Assembly (NCBI RefSeq): GCF_008831235.1
Contig: NZ_WBKF01000001.1
Coordinates: 1,298,529 to 1,362,528, forward strand
Reading direction: 5' to 3'
Origin: Pseudoclavibacter sp. CFCC 11306
GTDB taxonomy: Bacteria; Actinomycetota; Actinomycetes; Actinomycetales; Microbacteriaceae
DNA: 64,000 bases
The notes below the pieces were generated by a model, which saw only the letters and a program-made list of their open reading frames with translations, did not search any database and had not been told where the DNA came from. A program made the translations under genes and the position numbers. How positions within the stretch are numbered: the stretch's first letter is position 1; each line of letters opens with the position of its first letter. Shown here one piece after another: positions 47,161-59,512 of the stretch.

Positions 47161-49380
47161 GTGGTCACCGCACTCTATCGACGCTATCGCCCAGACACCT
47201 TCGCCGACCTGATCGGTCAGGAGCAGGTGACGACTCCCCTGTCCACCGCACTGCGCACGAATCGCGTGAACCACGCCTATCTCTTCTCCGGCCCGCGCGG
47301 CTGCGGCAAGACCACGTCGGCACGCATTCTGGCCCGCTGCCTGAACTGCGAGCAAGGCCCCACCGACACCCCGTGCGGCGAATGCGCCAGCTGCCGCGAA
47401 CTCGCGACCGGCGGGTCCGGCTCACTCGACGTCATCGAGATCGACGCGGCCAGTCATGGTGGCGTCGACGACGCCCGCGACCTTCGCGAGCGCGCCGTGT
47501 TCGCCCCGGCCCGTGACCGTTACAAAGTCTTCATCATCGACGAGGCCCATATGGTCACGGCAGCCGGCTTCAACGCGCTGCTGAAGCTCGTCGAAGAGCC
47601 ACCAGAGCATGTGAAGTTCATCTTCGCGACCACCGAGCCAGAGAAGGTCATCGGCACGATCCGGTCGCGCACGCATCACTACCCCTTCCGGCTGGTGCCC
47701 CCTGCCACGATGCTGCCGTTTCTCGAGAAGATCCTGTCTGCCGAGGATGTCTCGGCGGAGCCCGGCGTGCTGCCTCTGGCCGTGCGTGCGGGCGGCGGTT
47801 CGGTGCGTGACACCCTGTCGGTGGTCGACCAGCTCATCGCAGGCTCTGAGACCGGCACGATCTCGTATGCACGCACGATCGGCCTGCTCGGCTACACGCC
47901 CGGCGATCTGCTCGCCGAAGTGATCGACGCCATCGGGCGGCAGCAGGCCGAGCAGCTGTTCCTCAGCGTCGACAAAGTCGTGCAGACCGGGCAAGATCCA
48001 AAGCGCTTCGCCGAAGACGTGCTCGAACGACTGCGCGACCTCATCGTCGTGCAGGCTGCCCCTGACCAGGCGCAGGCGATTCTGCGCGGCACCAGCCAGG
48101 ACGAACTCGACGTGCTGCAGAGACAGGCTCGCGAGTTCGGCACGGCCGAGCTGTCGCGTGCCGCCGACATCGTCAACCACACACTGAACACCATGGCGGG
48201 CACCACGAGCCCGCGCATGCAGCTCGAACTCATGTGTGCACGACTGCTCGTCCCAGCCGCCGACGCGAACGAGCTCGGTGCGCTGAGCCGCATCGACCGC
48301 CTCGAACGCCGCATCGGCGTGCAGAGCACCGCCACCAATGGCGCCCCGATCAACCATGGGGCCGCCCCACAGGCCTCTTCGCCAGAGCATGCAGCGCCTC
48401 CGACGGCACAGCCCGAGCAGACTCCCCCGCAGCCTGCGGTACAGCCCAAAGCTCAGCCGGCAGCCCAACAGCCGGCACCGGCACCGGCACCGGCACCGAG
48501 TCATTCGACCGAGCAGCAGAGAGAGTCCGCCCAGCGTCCCATCGCTCAGGGCGAGAGCCCAGCGAGCAGGACGTCGGCCCCAGCCGAGTCTCCCGCGCCC
48601 TCGACGCTGCAGACTCCCGCAGCCGACGGCGCCGCTTCCGCATCCCGCGAGAGCACGGCCGACCAGCAGCAGCCGAGCCCACCGGCAACTGCGCTCACGC
48701 TCGATCAGATTCGAGCCGGCTGGGATCAAGTGCTCGCGCATTTGGAGGGAACAAACCGTCGCGCCTGGATCGTTGCGATCAACGCCAAGCCGGTGGCTTT
48801 CCACGACGACATCCTGACGCTGAGCTTCGCTTCGTCCACAGACGCTGAGAGCTTCCGCGGCAGCCGCACCGGATCGAACCCGGCCGCAGACGGCGTACGC
48901 GATGCACTGCAGCAAATCTTCGGCATCCGGATGCGCTTCATCGCACACAGCGGCAGCACCCGCCCTGCCCCGCAGGTGACCGGCAGCCCCGTCCCTCGTG
49001 ACGCTGGTGCCCCGGCATCTGCTCCTGCAGAACCGACGAGCACGACAACAGGCGATTCAGCCGCATCACGTTCAACGGCGACGTCGTCTTCGCAGAGCGC
49101 AGCCGCAGAGTCGTCGGCCTCGCTGACGTCAAACCCTCCGCAGCCCGCCACCCCTGCCGCCGACGCACCTTGGCCAGAAGAGCTCCCGCCCGAACCCCCC
49201 GAAGACGAGTACGATGCTCCTGCCCCCGACGACCTCGGCCCCGAGCGCCAACGGGCGGTCGAACCAGCGACCCCACCGTCTGCGCCAGCACAGCAGCCGA
49301 CCACCCCACACCACAGAGCACAGTATGGCGAAGCCGTGATTCGCCAGATGCTGCATGCGAAGCCGATCGATGAGCGCTGA
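47161..49380 (+). CDS. dnaX: DNA polymerase III subunit gamma/tau
   Basis: A 739-residue clamp-loader ATPase starting GTG: VVTALYRRYRPDTFADLIGQ. Walker A GPRGCGKT is at residues 44-51. Zinc-binding Cys are near 63, 72, 75 and 78. Walker B is IIDEAHMV with sensor-1 ATTEPEKV. Domain III ends near 365. A Pro/Gln/Ala-rich linker with (AP)n runs follows, then a C-terminal domain near 520-605 (LTLDQIRAGWDQVLAHL) and an acidic Pro-rich tail. I see no clear slippery sequence to make a separate gamma. It leads the block dnaX-recR. Confidence 0.96.
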   Translation: MVTALYRRYRPDTFADLIGQEQVTTPLSTALRTNRVNHAYLFSGPRGCGKTTSARILARCLNCEQGPTDTPCGECASCRELATGGSGSLDVIEIDAASHGGVDDARDLRERAVFAPARDRYKVFIIDEAHMVTAAGFNALLKLVEEPPEHVKFIFATTEPEKVIGTIRSRTHHYPFRLVPPATMLPFLEKILSAEDVSAEPGVLPLAVRAGGGSVRDTLSVVDQLIAGSETGTISYARTIGLLGYTPGDLLAEVIDAIGRQQAEQLFLSVDKVVQTGQDPKRFAEDVLERLRDLIVVQAAPDQAQAILRGTSQDELDVLQRQAREFGTAELSRAADIVNHTLNTMAGTTSPRMQLELMCARLLVPAADANELGALSRIDRLERRIGVQSTATNGAPINHGAAPQASSPEHAAPPTAQPEQTPPQPAVQPKAQPAAQQPAPAPAPAPSHSTEQQRESAQRPIAQGESPASRTSAPAESPAPSTLQTPAADGAASASRESTADQQQPSPPATALTLDQIRAGWDQVLAHLEGTNRRAWIVAINAKPVAFHDDILTLSFASSTDAESFRGSRTGSNPAADGVRDALQQIFGIRMRFIAHSGSTRPAPQVTGSPVPRDAGAPASAPAEPTSTTTGDSAASRSTATSSSQSAAAESSASLTSNPPQPATPAADAPWPEELPPEPPEDEYDAPAPDDLGPERQRAVEPATPPSAPAQQPTTPHHRAQYGEAVIRQMLHAKPIDER

Positions 49381-49441
49381 GCGCGGTGCACCCGTCTTCC
49401 GCCGGGAGTCACCTGTCACGAAGCACGAACAGTAGGAACAC

Positions 49442-50035
49442 ATGTACGAAGGTCTGATCCAGGATCTGATCGACGAGCTGGGCCAGCTGCCCGGCATCGG
49501 CCCGAAGTCTGCCCAGCGCATCGCGTTCTTCATCGTGCAGGATGAGCACTACAACCCGACCAAGCTCGCGCAGACGCTCGCGGCGGTGCGCGAGCACGTG
49601 CACTTCTGCAGCATCTGCGGCAATCTCACCGAGAGCGAGATCTGCAGCATCTGCAGTGACGCCCGACGCGACCAGACGGTCATCTGCGTCGTCGAAGAGC
49701 CGAAAGACGTCGCAGCCATCGAACGCACCCATGAGTATCACGGGCTCTATCACGTGCTCGGCGGCGCGATCAGCCCGATCGACGGCATCGGCCCCGATCA
49801 GCTGCGCATCACGAGCCTGATGCCCCGACTCGCCGACGGCACGGTTCAGGAGATCATCATCGCGACCGACCCGAACCTCGAAGGCGAGGCGACCGCGACC
49901 TATCTCTCTCGACAGCTCAGCTATCTCGACATCTCGGTCACCCGCCTGGCATCCGGGCTCCCTGTCGGCGGCGACCTGGAGTACGCAGATGAAATCACCC
50001 TCGGGCGGGCTTTCGAAGGCCGGCGCAAGGTCTGA
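49442..50035 (+). CDS. recR: Recombination mediator RecR
   Basis: A 197-residue protein that loads RecA with RecF and RecO. The helix-hairpin-helix is at the N-terminus ([18 protein letters not shown]), a C4 zinc finger at Cys56, 59, 68 and 71, and the Toprim domain at about 80-175 ([12 protein letters not shown] through [10 protein letters not shown]). Normal length. TAGGAA lies just upstream of the ATG. The 61-bp gap to dnaX has no terminator, so co-transcription is likely, as in most bacteria. Confidence 0.97.
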   Translation: MYEGLIQDLIDELGQLPGIGPKSAQRIAFFIVQDEHYNPTKLAQTLAAVREHVHFCSICGNLTESEICSICSDARRDQTVICVVEEPKDVAAIERTHEYHGLYHVLGGAISPIDGIGPDQLRITSLMPRLADGTVQEIIIATDPNLEGEATATYLSRQLSYLDISVTRLASGLPVGGDLEYADEITLGRAFEGRRKV

Positions 50036-50095
50036 CAGCCGCTTCGACGCGCAGCAGAGCGCCGATCGCACTCCACAGGCGCAGGCAGCACCGGT

Positions 50096-50101
50096 TAGAC
50101 T
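50096..50101 (+). promoter_or_regulatory. Possible -10 box of the ask-asd operon
   Basis: TAGACT lies 93 bp upstream of the ask GTG, giving a leader of about 85 nt. The -35 is unclear, and I see no obvious leader peptide or riboswitch. Confidence 0.35.
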
Positions 50102-50194
50102 GGAGTCTGGCTGTCATCCGACGCGTGGGGCCTCGAAGGCGCTGCGCGCAGAGATCTCGGCCACCGCAGACTCAGACAAGGCAGGGAAGACCGC

Positions 50195-52536
<2,342 letters not shown>

Positions 52537-52570
52537 GCAGCGCGATTTGACCCGGCGCTATGATGGATGA

Positions 52571-52591
52571 GGTGTCGGCGTGCTCGACACC
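52571..52591 (+). other. Hairpin in the mqo leader
   Basis: GGTGTCG and CGACACC form a perfect 7-bp stem with a 7-nt loop, 52 bp before the mqo start. A TATGAT -10-like box lies at 52559-52564, so the hairpin could sit at the 5' end of the mqo mRNA. It may stabilise the message or end asd transcription. Confidence 0.45.
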
Positions 52592-52642
52592 CCGTCGGCG
52601 AAGAGGCCGGCACGAGGCCGAAGTGAAACTGGAGACCCGTCA

Positions 52643-54127
52643 GTGACTACACCGCTTTCCCGCAACGACCGCGACGTGATTCTCGTCGGGGCGGGCATCA
52701 TGAGCGCAACGCTCGCCACCTTCCTGAAGATTCTGCAGCCCGATTGGTCGATCGAGGTGTTCGAGCGCCTGCCCGGCGCTGGGCGTGAGAGCTCAGACCC
52801 CTGGCACAATGCGGGCACCGGGCACTCGGCGCTGTGCGAGCTGAACTACACGCCGCAGGCCGCAGACGGCACCGTCAGCATCGACAAGGCCGTCAACGTC
52901 AACGAGCAGTTCCAGCTGTCCCGCCAGTTCTGGGCGCATCTCGTGAACGAAGGCCACCTCAAGGCCGACCGTTTCATCCACACTGTGCCGCACATGAGCT
53001 TTGTCATGGGCAAAGAGCACAGCGACTTTCTGAAGGCACGCTTCGAGGCGCTGAAAGACCACCCGCTGTTCCAGGGCATGGAGTTCACCGGCAACAAGCG
53101 CACCATCCAGCAGTGGGCACCGCTGCTGATCAAGGGCCGCGACGGCGAGCAGCAGGTCGCCGCGACGCGCACCGAGGCCGGCACCGACGTCGACTTCGGC
53201 GCACTGACCAAGAGCCTGCTCAAGTTCGCCGCCGAGCGCGACACCTCGATCACATACAACGCCGAGGTTCGCGACGTCCAGCGTCGGGGCGACGGCCGTT
53301 GGTCGCTCAAGGTCAAGAACCGCGGCAATGGCGCCACCGAGACGTTCACCGCGAAGTTCGTCTTCATCGGAGCCGGCGGCGGTGCCCTGCATCTGTTGCA
53401 GAAGAGCGGCATCCCCGAGATCGCCGGCTTCGGAGGGTTCCCGATCAGTGGTGAGTTCCTGCGGGCCAAGACCCCGGAGATCGCCAAGCGTCATCACGCC
53501 AAAGTCTATGGTCAGGCTGCTGTGGGCGCACCGCCGATGTCGGTGCCTCACCTTGACACCCGCTACGTCAACGGCGAGCAGCATCTGATGTTCGGCCCGT
53601 ACGCGGGCTGGTCTCCGAAGTTTCTGAAGAGCGGCTCCTGGACCGATCTGCCCGGCTCGATTCGCTTCGGCAACATGGTGCCCATGATCGACGTCGGTCT
53701 GCACAACTTCGACTTGGTGAAGTATCTCGTCGGCGAGGTCGCGCAGAATCACACCAAACGTGTCGAGGCCCTGCGCCAGTTCTACCCCGAGGTGAACGGC
53801 GACGACTGGGAGCTCATCGTGGCCGGCCAGCGAGTGCAGGTGATCAAGAAGAAGGGCAAAGGCGGCGTGCTCCAGTTCGGCACCGAGGTCGTGGCATCGT
53901 CAGACGGCTCGATCGCCGGCCTGCTCGGGGCTTCGCCGGGTGCCTCGACTGCAGTGCCGATCATGCTCAAGCTGCTGAAGCAGGCGTTCCCCTCCGAGTT
54001 CGACGGCGCGTGGGCCGAGCAGATCAAGATCCTCGTGCCCACCTACGGCACGAACCTCAGCGATGACGCAGATCTCGCAGCGAAGACCTTCGCGTCGACC
54101 GCAGAGGTGCTCGGACTCACTGCGTAG
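52643..54127 (+). CDS. mqo: Malate:quinone oxidoreductase
   Basis: A 494-residue FAD-dependent membrane-associated enzyme that oxidises malate and reduces the quinone pool. The N-terminal FAD motif is [17 protein letters not shown], followed by the family's [22 protein letters not shown] second FAD-contact region is [14 protein letters not shown] (near 253). The start is GTG at 52643 with GGAG 9 nt upstream; the family is about 500 residues. It works beside or instead of NAD-malate dehydrogenase in the citric acid cycle, as in corynebacteria. A strong terminator follows. Confidence 0.96.
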   Translation: MTTPLSRNDRDVILVGAGIMSATLATFLKILQPDWSIEVFERLPGAGRESSDPWHNAGTGHSALCELNYTPQAADGTVSIDKAVNVNEQFQLSRQFWAHLVNEGHLKADRFIHTVPHMSFVMGKEHSDFLKARFEALKDHPLFQGMEFTGNKRTIQQWAPLLIKGRDGEQQVAATRTEAGTDVDFGALTKSLLKFAAERDTSITYNAEVRDVQRRGDGRWSLKVKNRGNGATETFTAKFVFIGAGGGALHLLQKSGIPEIAGFGGFPISGEFLRAKTPEIAKRHHAKVYGQAAVGAPPMSVPHLDTRYVNGEQHLMFGPYAGWSPKFLKSGSWTDLPGSIRFGNMVPMIDVGLHNFDLVKYLVGEVAQNHTKRVEALRQFYPEVNGDDWELIVAGQRVQVIKKKGKGGVLQFGTEVVASSDGSIAGLLGASPGASTAVPIMLKLLKQAFPSEFDGAWAEQIKILVPTYGTNLSDDADLAAKTFASTAEVLGLTA

Positions 54128-54155
54128 TCCCTGACCGCAGTCTCTCAGCACGTCC

Positions 54156-54197
54156 GACGGGGCGGCCCCGCGATGCACATCGCCGGGCCGCCCCGTC
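54156..54197 (+). terminator. Strong hairpin terminator of mqo
   Basis: A perfect 13-bp stem (GACGGGGCGGCCC with GGGCCGCCCCGTC) plus an inner GCGATG/CATCGC stem, 29 bp after the stop. A T/C-rich stretch follows. Confidence 0.85.
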
Positions 54198-54235
54198 TCG
54201 TCTGCTCCGTTTCCACACCTGTAACAGCGACGGTC

Positions 54236-54241
54236 TACACT
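54236..54241 (+). promoter_or_regulatory. -10 box of the MFS exporter gene, leaderless-type
   Basis: TACACT ends 6 nt before the GTG at 54248. It is identical to the box upstream of dcd. Confidence 0.5.
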
Positions 54242-54247
54242 TGGCGG

Positions 54248-55594
54248 GTGACTTCCACACCCCCAAACTTCTCTGAGAATCCAGACGCCCAAAAACGCAC
54301 TGGAGAGGCTCCCCTGCCGTCAGAGCCGCCGACCACGACCGGTGCGTTCGACATCCCCATGCACACCCGTGTGCTCAGCAGGCCGATGCGCACCATCGCC
54401 CTGCTCTCGCTGGCCCTCGGCGGGTTCGGAATCGGCATGACCGAGTTCGTCACCATGGGCATCCTGCCGCAGCTGGCCGAGGGCCTGCTGCCCGATCTCG
54501 CCGCCAGCGACCCCGAGGCCGCGAACGCGAGCGCGGGGCATCTGATCTCGGCGTATGCGGCCGGCGTCGTGGTTGGGGCTCCGCTGATCACCGGTCTCAC
54601 GGCCCGCTGGCCGAAGAAGCGCCTGCTGCTGGTGGTGCTGACGTGGCTCGTGCTCTCGAATCTTGCCGTCGCGCTGCTCACCACGCTCGGGCAGGTCGCG
54701 ATCGCGCGTTTTCTCTCGGGCCTGCCGCACGGGGTCTACTTCGGGGTGGCGTCGATCATCGCCGCGCGACTGATCGGCCCGGGAGCGCAGTCGCGCGGAG
54801 GCGCGTTCGTGCTCGGCGGCCTCACGGTGGCCAACGTGATCGGCGTGCCGCTGGGCACGTTTCTCGGGCAGCAGACCTCATGGCGCTCGGCCTATCTCGT
54901 GGTGGCGGCGACGTTCACGCTCACGTTCGCCTGCATCGCCGTCTTCGTGCCCAGCGACCGAGGCAATCCGGACGCCAGTCTTTCGACCGAGTTCAGCGCC
55001 TATCGCCGTGTGCAGGTGTGGCTGACGATCGGCATGGGCGCCGTCGGGTTCGGCGGATGGTTCGCGTTCTACAGCTACATCTCGCCGATCGCCACAGAGG
55101 TCGCCGGCATCGAACCGGTCTGGGTGCCGGCGGTGCTGGTGGTCACCGGGTTGGGCATGACGTTGGGCAACATCCTCGGTGGGCGCTTCGGCGACCGCAG
55201 CATCTTCTTCACGATCCTCGCGTCGTTCGGGCTGATGCTCGTGCTGATGTTCGCCGGTCAGTTCGTCTTGGGGCTGAAGTACAGCGGCAGCTTCTTGATG
55301 CTCTTCGCGTTCGTGTTTCTCATGGGCATTGGGTCTTCCATGCTCGGGCCGGCCGCCCAGTCGAGGCTCATGCAGGTCGCCCCGGGCAGCGAGACGATCG
55401 CGGCGGCCAGCCATCACGCGGCATTCAACATGGCCAACTCGATCGGTGCGTTCTTAGGCGGGCTCGTGGTGGCATCCGGCGCCGGCTATCTGTCGACGCT
55501 GCAGCTGGGCATCTGGCTGACCCTCGGCGGCATGGTGTTCATGTCCGTGTCGTTCGGGCTCGATCTGCGACCGCGACGGCAGCGTCTGGCCTGA
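54248..55594 (+). CDS. MFS transporter (DHA1, AraJ/Cmx-like)
   Basis: A 448-residue major facilitator protein with 12 predicted helices after a hydrophilic N-terminal tail of about 48 residues. Motifs include TEFVTMGILPQLAEGL in helix 1, the motif A-like ARWPKKRLLL after helix 2 and ISAYAAGVVVGAPL. It resembles the arabinose-efflux/chloramphenicol-exporter group, proton-driven drug or sugar exporters; the substrate is unknown. The GTG start is set by the -10 box 6 nt upstream. Transcribed alone. Confidence 0.88.
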   Translation: MTSTPPNFSENPDAQKRTGEAPLPSEPPTTTGAFDIPMHTRVLSRPMRTIALLSLALGGFGIGMTEFVTMGILPQLAEGLLPDLAASDPEAANASAGHLISAYAAGVVVGAPLITGLTARWPKKRLLLVVLTWLVLSNLAVALLTTLGQVAIARFLSGLPHGVYFGVASIIAARLIGPGAQSRGGAFVLGGLTVANVIGVPLGTFLGQQTSWRSAYLVVAATFTLTFACIAVFVPSDRGNPDASLSTEFSAYRRVQVWLTIGMGAVGFGGWFAFYSYISPIATEVAGIEPVWVPAVLVVTGLGMTLGNILGGRFGDRSIFFTILASFGLMLVLMFAGQFVLGLKYSGSFLMLFAFVFLMGIGSSMLGPAAQSRLMQVAPGSETIAAASHHAAFNMANSIGAFLGGLVVASGAGYLSTLQLGIWLTLGGMVFMSVSFGLDLRPRRQRLA

Positions 55595-55739
55595 TCACTC
55601 GGGATGCCCGGGCGTCGTGGGGACTGACAAGTGACATTCGGCACGGCTGGATCACAGAGACCCTGGCGGTGTGTGCCACGCCATGCCCGCCGACAATGCC
55701 GTTTGCGCTCAGCGGCCCACGAGGTGGAAGAATGTGAGC

Positions 55740-56003
55740 ATGACTGAGAACTACGCCAACGATGAAGCCGTCGAGAACGCCCTGCACCGGTACAAGCAGG
55801 TGCTCTGGAATGCCGTCGACGAGGGCTCGACAGTCGATGAGGCGATTGAGGCCGGTCTTGAGGCGATGGAAGACAACGACACTTTCCAGGAGCTGCTCAC
55901 CGACGACCCAGACGACCTGATTCAGGCGGTCGACGCCGAACTGGCTCGCGATGCCGAAGAGGATGAGGGCGACGATCTCGACGACTCACTCGACGACGAG
56001 TGA
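55740..56003 (+). CDS. Small acidic protein of unknown function
   Basis: An 87-residue protein with an amphipathic helical core (AVENALHRYKQVLWNAVDEG) and a strongly acidic Asp/Glu tail (last 20 residues). No cysteines or membrane segment. The ATG at 55740 follows a GGTGGAAG about 12 nt upstream; a nearby GTG (55734) is also possible. I do not recognise the family. The composition is reminiscent of small acidic actinobacterial regulators, but nothing proves a role. It converges on dcd with a 43-bp gap. Confidence 0.6.
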   Translation: MTENYANDEAVENALHRYKQVLWNAVDEGSTVDEAIEAGLEAMEDNDTFQELLTDDPDDLIQAVDAELARDAEEDEGDDLDDSLDDE

Positions 56004-56046
56004 TCTCGAGGGCCGAGCCGCTCGCACCAAGTGACTCGGCAGCGCC

Positions 56047-56652
56047 TCAGGCTCCGAGCGACCCGGCATCGGTCGTGCTGACGTCGATGCGAGAGAAGTT
56101 CAGCCATGACCGCGACGCCGTCGGCCCGCGCTGTCCCTGGTAATGCGACCCGTAGCTCTTAGAGCCGTACGGATGCTCCACCTCGCTCGACAGCCTGAAG
56201 AAGCACAGCTGGCCGACTTTCATGCCCGGCCACAGCTTGATCGGCAGCGTCGCCATGTTCGACAGCTCGAGGGTCACGTGGCCGCTGAACCCCGGGTCGA
56301 CGAAGCCTGCCGTCGAATGAGTCAGCAGTCCCAAACGCCCCAACGAGCTCTTGCCCTCCAGCCGTGCGGCGATGTCGCTCGGCAGCGTGACCCGTTCGAA
56401 CGTCGCGCCCAGCACGAACTCGCCGGGGTGCAGCACGAACGGCTCGTCGCGATCGACCTCGATCAGTCGGGTCAGCTCTGACTGCTCTTCGGCCGGGTCG
56501 ATCACCGGATACTTGTGATTGTCGAACAGACGGAAGTATCGATCGAGACGCACATCGACGCTCGCTGGCTGCACCAGTTTGTCTTCGCTGGGCTCGAGCT
56601 TGATGCGCCCTTCGGCAAGTTGACGGCGAATGTCGCGATCAGAAAGCAGCAT
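56047..56652 (-). CDS. dcd: dCTP deaminase (probably bifunctional dCTP deaminase/dUTPase)
   Basis: A 201-residue trimeric pyrimidine deaminase starting [17 protein letters not shown]. The active site contains [32 protein letters not shown], here split as EGKSSLGR and [13 protein letters not shown], plus the catalytic Glu in the second part. The S-T-A-G segment resembles the mycobacterial enzyme, which deaminates dCTP and hydrolyses dUTP to dUMP in one step, so the same is likely here. A TACACT box ends 6 nt before the ATG; the GGAGAC between them might instead serve as ribosome binding site. Confidence 0.93.
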   Translation of the reverse strand: MLLSDRDIRRQLAEGRIKLEPSEDKLVQPASVDVRLDRYFRLFDNHKYPVIDPAEEQSELTRLIEVDRDEPFVLHPGEFVLGATFERVTLPSDIAARLEGKSSLGRLGLLTHSTAGFVDPGFSGHVTLELSNMATLPIKLWPGMKVGQLCFFRLSSEVEHPYGSKSYGSHYQGQRGPTASRSWLNFSRIDVSTTDAGSLGA

Positions 56653-56658
56653 GTCTCC

Positions 56659-56664
56659 AGTGTA
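56659..56664 (-). promoter_or_regulatory. -10 box of dcd, leaderless-type
   Basis: TACACT on the reverse strand ends 6 nt before the ATG at 56652. Confidence 0.45.
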
Positions 56665-56747
56665 GACGGCTGCACCGCAGGCAGAGGCGTCGGCGCCGGC
56701 GCACTCTCGTCCGCGGCGCCCCGGTGAACGCCCGTCGAGCGGATCGC

Positions 56748-59474
56748 TCACACCGAGACGGGCAGCAGCGCCGCGCCGATCAGCAGCCCGGCTACGACGA
56801 GCGCCCAGAACCCGACGACGAACACCCAGTCGCGTGTGCGCCACGGAATCTCATACCGCTCAGTGCGCGACGATCCGGCGCCGAAGGCCCGCGCATCCAT
56901 CGAGAGAGCGACGCGCTCGGCATGACGGATGCCGCTGGCCAGCAGCGGCAGCGCGTACCCGGCCGCCCGCCGCAGGGCAGCGACCGGTCCGCGTCCGTTC
57001 GAGACGCCGCGCACGCGGTGTGCCCGCCTGATCTGCTCGAGTTCTTTGCCGAAGCGCGGCACGAATCGGTAGGCCGCGAGCGCCGTGTAGCCCAGGCGGT
57101 AGGGCACGTGCAGGCGACGCACCAGCGCCCGAATCGTATCGACGCCTGTCGCTGTGAGCCCCGGCAGCATGCCGAGCGCCGCCACCGTGCCGACGCGCAG
57201 CGTGACGCCCAGACCGACCAGCCACATGCCGACCGTGAATCGCCAGTCGCCGATCTGCCAGAGCGTCTGCTGCTGGTCGGCTTTGGCCGGGTCCATCCAC
57301 ACTCCCACACTGATCGAGAGCACCGAGACGCCGATCAGAATGCCGCCGATCACGACGGTCAACCGTCGCCAGCCCGCGCCTGAGCCGACGATGACGACCG
57401 CCAGCACGACGGCCAGCATGCCGAGCAGCGCGCCGATGTCGTGCAGCGCGAGAGCCACGATCGTGAGCGGCATCATCGCGATCAGTTTGGCCACCGGGTT
57501 GAGCGTGGCCAGCGGCGCCCAGCGGGGGCGGTCTGCCGCAGGAACGGCCGGATCGAACATACTGGTTGTGGTCGGTCGGGGCTTGGGCCGACGACGCGGC
57601 CGGTGTTCGGCGGATGCCGGGGTCACTTGTGTCTGCATCGCAGGGAACGCTGGCGATCGGCTGACGGTCGGCACGGTCGGCGGGAGCAGATCGCTCGTGT
57701 CCGCCGCCCCTGTCCGCAGGCTCTCCAGCTGCTGCAGTCTGGTGACGCCATGCCACGCGGGAGCCGCCACTGCGGCCATAGCACGTGCCAACGGGGGTCG
57801 AAGCAGACCGGCGCGTTCGAGCGCGTCACCGGCCAGCACGTCTTCAGTCGGGCCGAATGTCTCGACCCGGCCGTCGTTCATGACCGCGACATGGGTCGCC
57901 TGCTCGGTCACGAGCTGCATGTCGTGGGTCACGATCACCACCGTGGAGCCCGTGTCGACGAGTTCTCTCAAGAGGGTGACGAGTTCGGCCGCCCGAGCCT
58001 GATCCTGCCCGTATGTCGGCTCGTCCAGGCAGAGCACGGGTGCACCGGTGATCAACGCGGTTCCCACCGAGAGACGTCGCTTCTGCCCTCCCGAGAGCAG
58101 ATATGGGTGTGTCTCACGGCAGTCTTGAAGTCCCAGGCGCCGCAGCATCGCCTCGACCCGCGCTGTGATCTCGTCCTCGCCGAGTCCCTGCAGGCTCAGA
58201 CCGTGCGCCAGCTCCTCGACCACTGTGGGCGTGATGAACTGATGTTCGGGGTTCTGGAAGACGAAGCCCACCTCACGTGCCAGACGCCGGGGCGAAGCCG
58301 TAGTGACATCGATCATTCCCTGAGCGGAATATATGTGCACGCTGCCCTGCGGCGGCGACACGACTCCGGCCATACGGTGCAGCAGCGTCGTCTTGCCTGC
58401 GCCGTTGCGACCCACAATGGCCACCAACGCCCCACGGGGCACCTGCAGCGAGACGTCGTCGACGAGCGGCCGGTCGCGGCCGTGTGCGTGCGCGCTCAGG
58501 TGTCGCACTTCGAGGGCCGCCTCGCCACTGGGCACGCCATCGACGACGGGAGCGCCGGCATCCGCCGACTGCGACACCGCGCTCGGCACAGTGGGCAATG
58601 CGCCGGAGGCGACGCCCGCGTCGACCGCAGCCGTCAGCTCGGCGGGAGTCAGCGGCAGCGTTCGCAGACCGAGCCGTCGACCGGCCACCGTCGAGACGGG
58701 CAGCCAGACGCCAAGTCGGTCGATCTCGTCGGCATAGGTCTCGAGGATACTGCGCGCGGGACCGTCGAATCGCACCCGCCCGGCCGAGTCGAGCACGATC
58801 ACCCGGTCGACGATGCTCATCGCCTCATCGAGGTTGTGTTCGATCAGCAGGATGGCATGGGTGCGCTCGGCCGCGATCTCGCCGAGCAGCGCATAGACGT
58901 CGACCACGCCCTGCGGATCGAGGTTCGCGGTCGGCTCGTCGAGCACGATGACCCGCGAGCCCAGCGCCAGTGCGCAGGCGATGGCCAGCCGCTGTCGACC
59001 GCCTCCGCTGAGGTCGCCCGGATCGTCTCGGCGGCGGTCCCACAAATCGACGCGGCGCAGCGCGCGCTCGGCAGCTGCCAGGACCTCTTCGCGAGGTCTC
59101 TGCAGGTTCTCGAGCCCGAAGCAGGCTTCATCGAGCACGGTGGCGGCGACGATCTGCGCGTCGGAATCCTGAAAGACCATCGCCACATCTGTGGCGATCT
59201 GCGCGACACGGGAACGCGCGACGTCCGTTCCCGCCACGATGACCGAGCCGCTGACGGTCGCCGACACCTCATGAGGGATCAGACCGTCGAGCGTGAGCGC
59301 CAGAGTCGACTTTCCGGCGCCAGAGGGCCCGAGCAGCAGCGCGACCTCGCCGGTCTGCAGGTCGAAGGTGACGCCGTCAGGCGCTGTCTGTGCGCGTTCC
59401 GGATAGGTGACTCCGAGGTCGCGCACCTGCACGATGGTCTCGCCCCCGACGGGCAGGGATGAGCGCGCACACAT
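56748..59474 (-). CDS. Single-chain ECF transporter core: two ATPases fused to the T component
   Basis: A 908-residue protein joining all energising parts of an ECF vitamin transporter. ATPase 1: Walker [10 protein letters not shown] near residue 49 and signature [12 protein letters not shown]. ATPase 2: GRNGAGKTT near 357 and [12 protein letters not shown]. After a basic linker (about 600-645), a CbiQ/EcfT-type membrane domain (about 650-908) has five or so helices and the coupling motif [10 protein letters not shown]. No substrate-binding S component is encoded here, so it may serve several S proteins encoded elsewhere (group II). The start at 59474 is uncertain. The next gene upstream ends 38 bp away. 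Confidence 0.9.
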   Translation of the reverse strand: MCARSSLPVGGETIVQVRDLGVTYPERAQTAPDGVTFDLQTGEVALLLGPSGAGKSTLALTLDGLIPHEVSATVSGSVIVAGTDVARSRVAQIATDVAMVFQDSDAQIVAATVLDEACFGLENLQRPREEVLAAAERALRRVDLWDRRRDDPGDLSGGGRQRLAIACALALGSRVIVLDEPTANLDPQGVVDVYALLGEIAAERTHAILLIEHNLDEAMSIVDRVIVLDSAGRVRFDGPARSILETYADEIDRLGVWLPVSTVAGRRLGLRTLPLTPAELTAAVDAGVASGALPTVPSAVSQSADAGAPVVDGVPSGEAALEVRHLSAHAHGRDRPLVDDVSLQVPRGALVAIVGRNGAGKTTLLHRMAGVVSPPQGSVHIYSAQGMIDVTTASPRRLAREVGFVFQNPEHQFITPTVVEELAHGLSLQGLGEDEITARVEAMLRRLGLQDCRETHPYLLSGGQKRRLSVGTALITGAPVLCLDEPTYGQDQARAAELVTLLRELVDTGSTVVIVTHDMQLVTEQATHVAVMNDGRVETFGPTEDVLAGDALERAGLLRPPLARAMAAVAAPAWHGVTRLQQLESLRTGAADTSDLLPPTVPTVSRSPAFPAMQTQVTPASAEHRPRRRPKPRPTTTSMFDPAVPAADRPRWAPLATLNPVAKLIAMMPLTIVALALHDIGALLGMLAVVLAVVIVGSGAGWRRLTVVIGGILIGVSVLSISVGVWMDPAKADQQQTLWQIGDWRFTVGMWLVGLGVTLRVGTVAALGMLPGLTATGVDTIRALVRRLHVPYRLGYTALAAYRFVPRFGKELEQIRRAHRVRGVSNGRGPVAALRRAAGYALPLLASGIRHAERVALSMDARAFGAGSSRTERYEIPWRTRDWVFVVGFWALVVAGLLIGAALLPVSV

Positions 59475-59512
59475 GCCTCAATGGTGGCAGCGCCCAGCGC
59501 TGCACACAAGTG

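Noticed and set aside
47161-49380. Programmed frameshift site in dnaX
   Set aside because: I looked for an A-rich slippery heptamer near the end of domain III and found none in this GC-rich sequence.
50036-50194. Lysine riboswitch or leader peptide before ask
   Set aside because: The leader is short, has no recognisable L-box features and no short frame rich in Lys or Thr codons.
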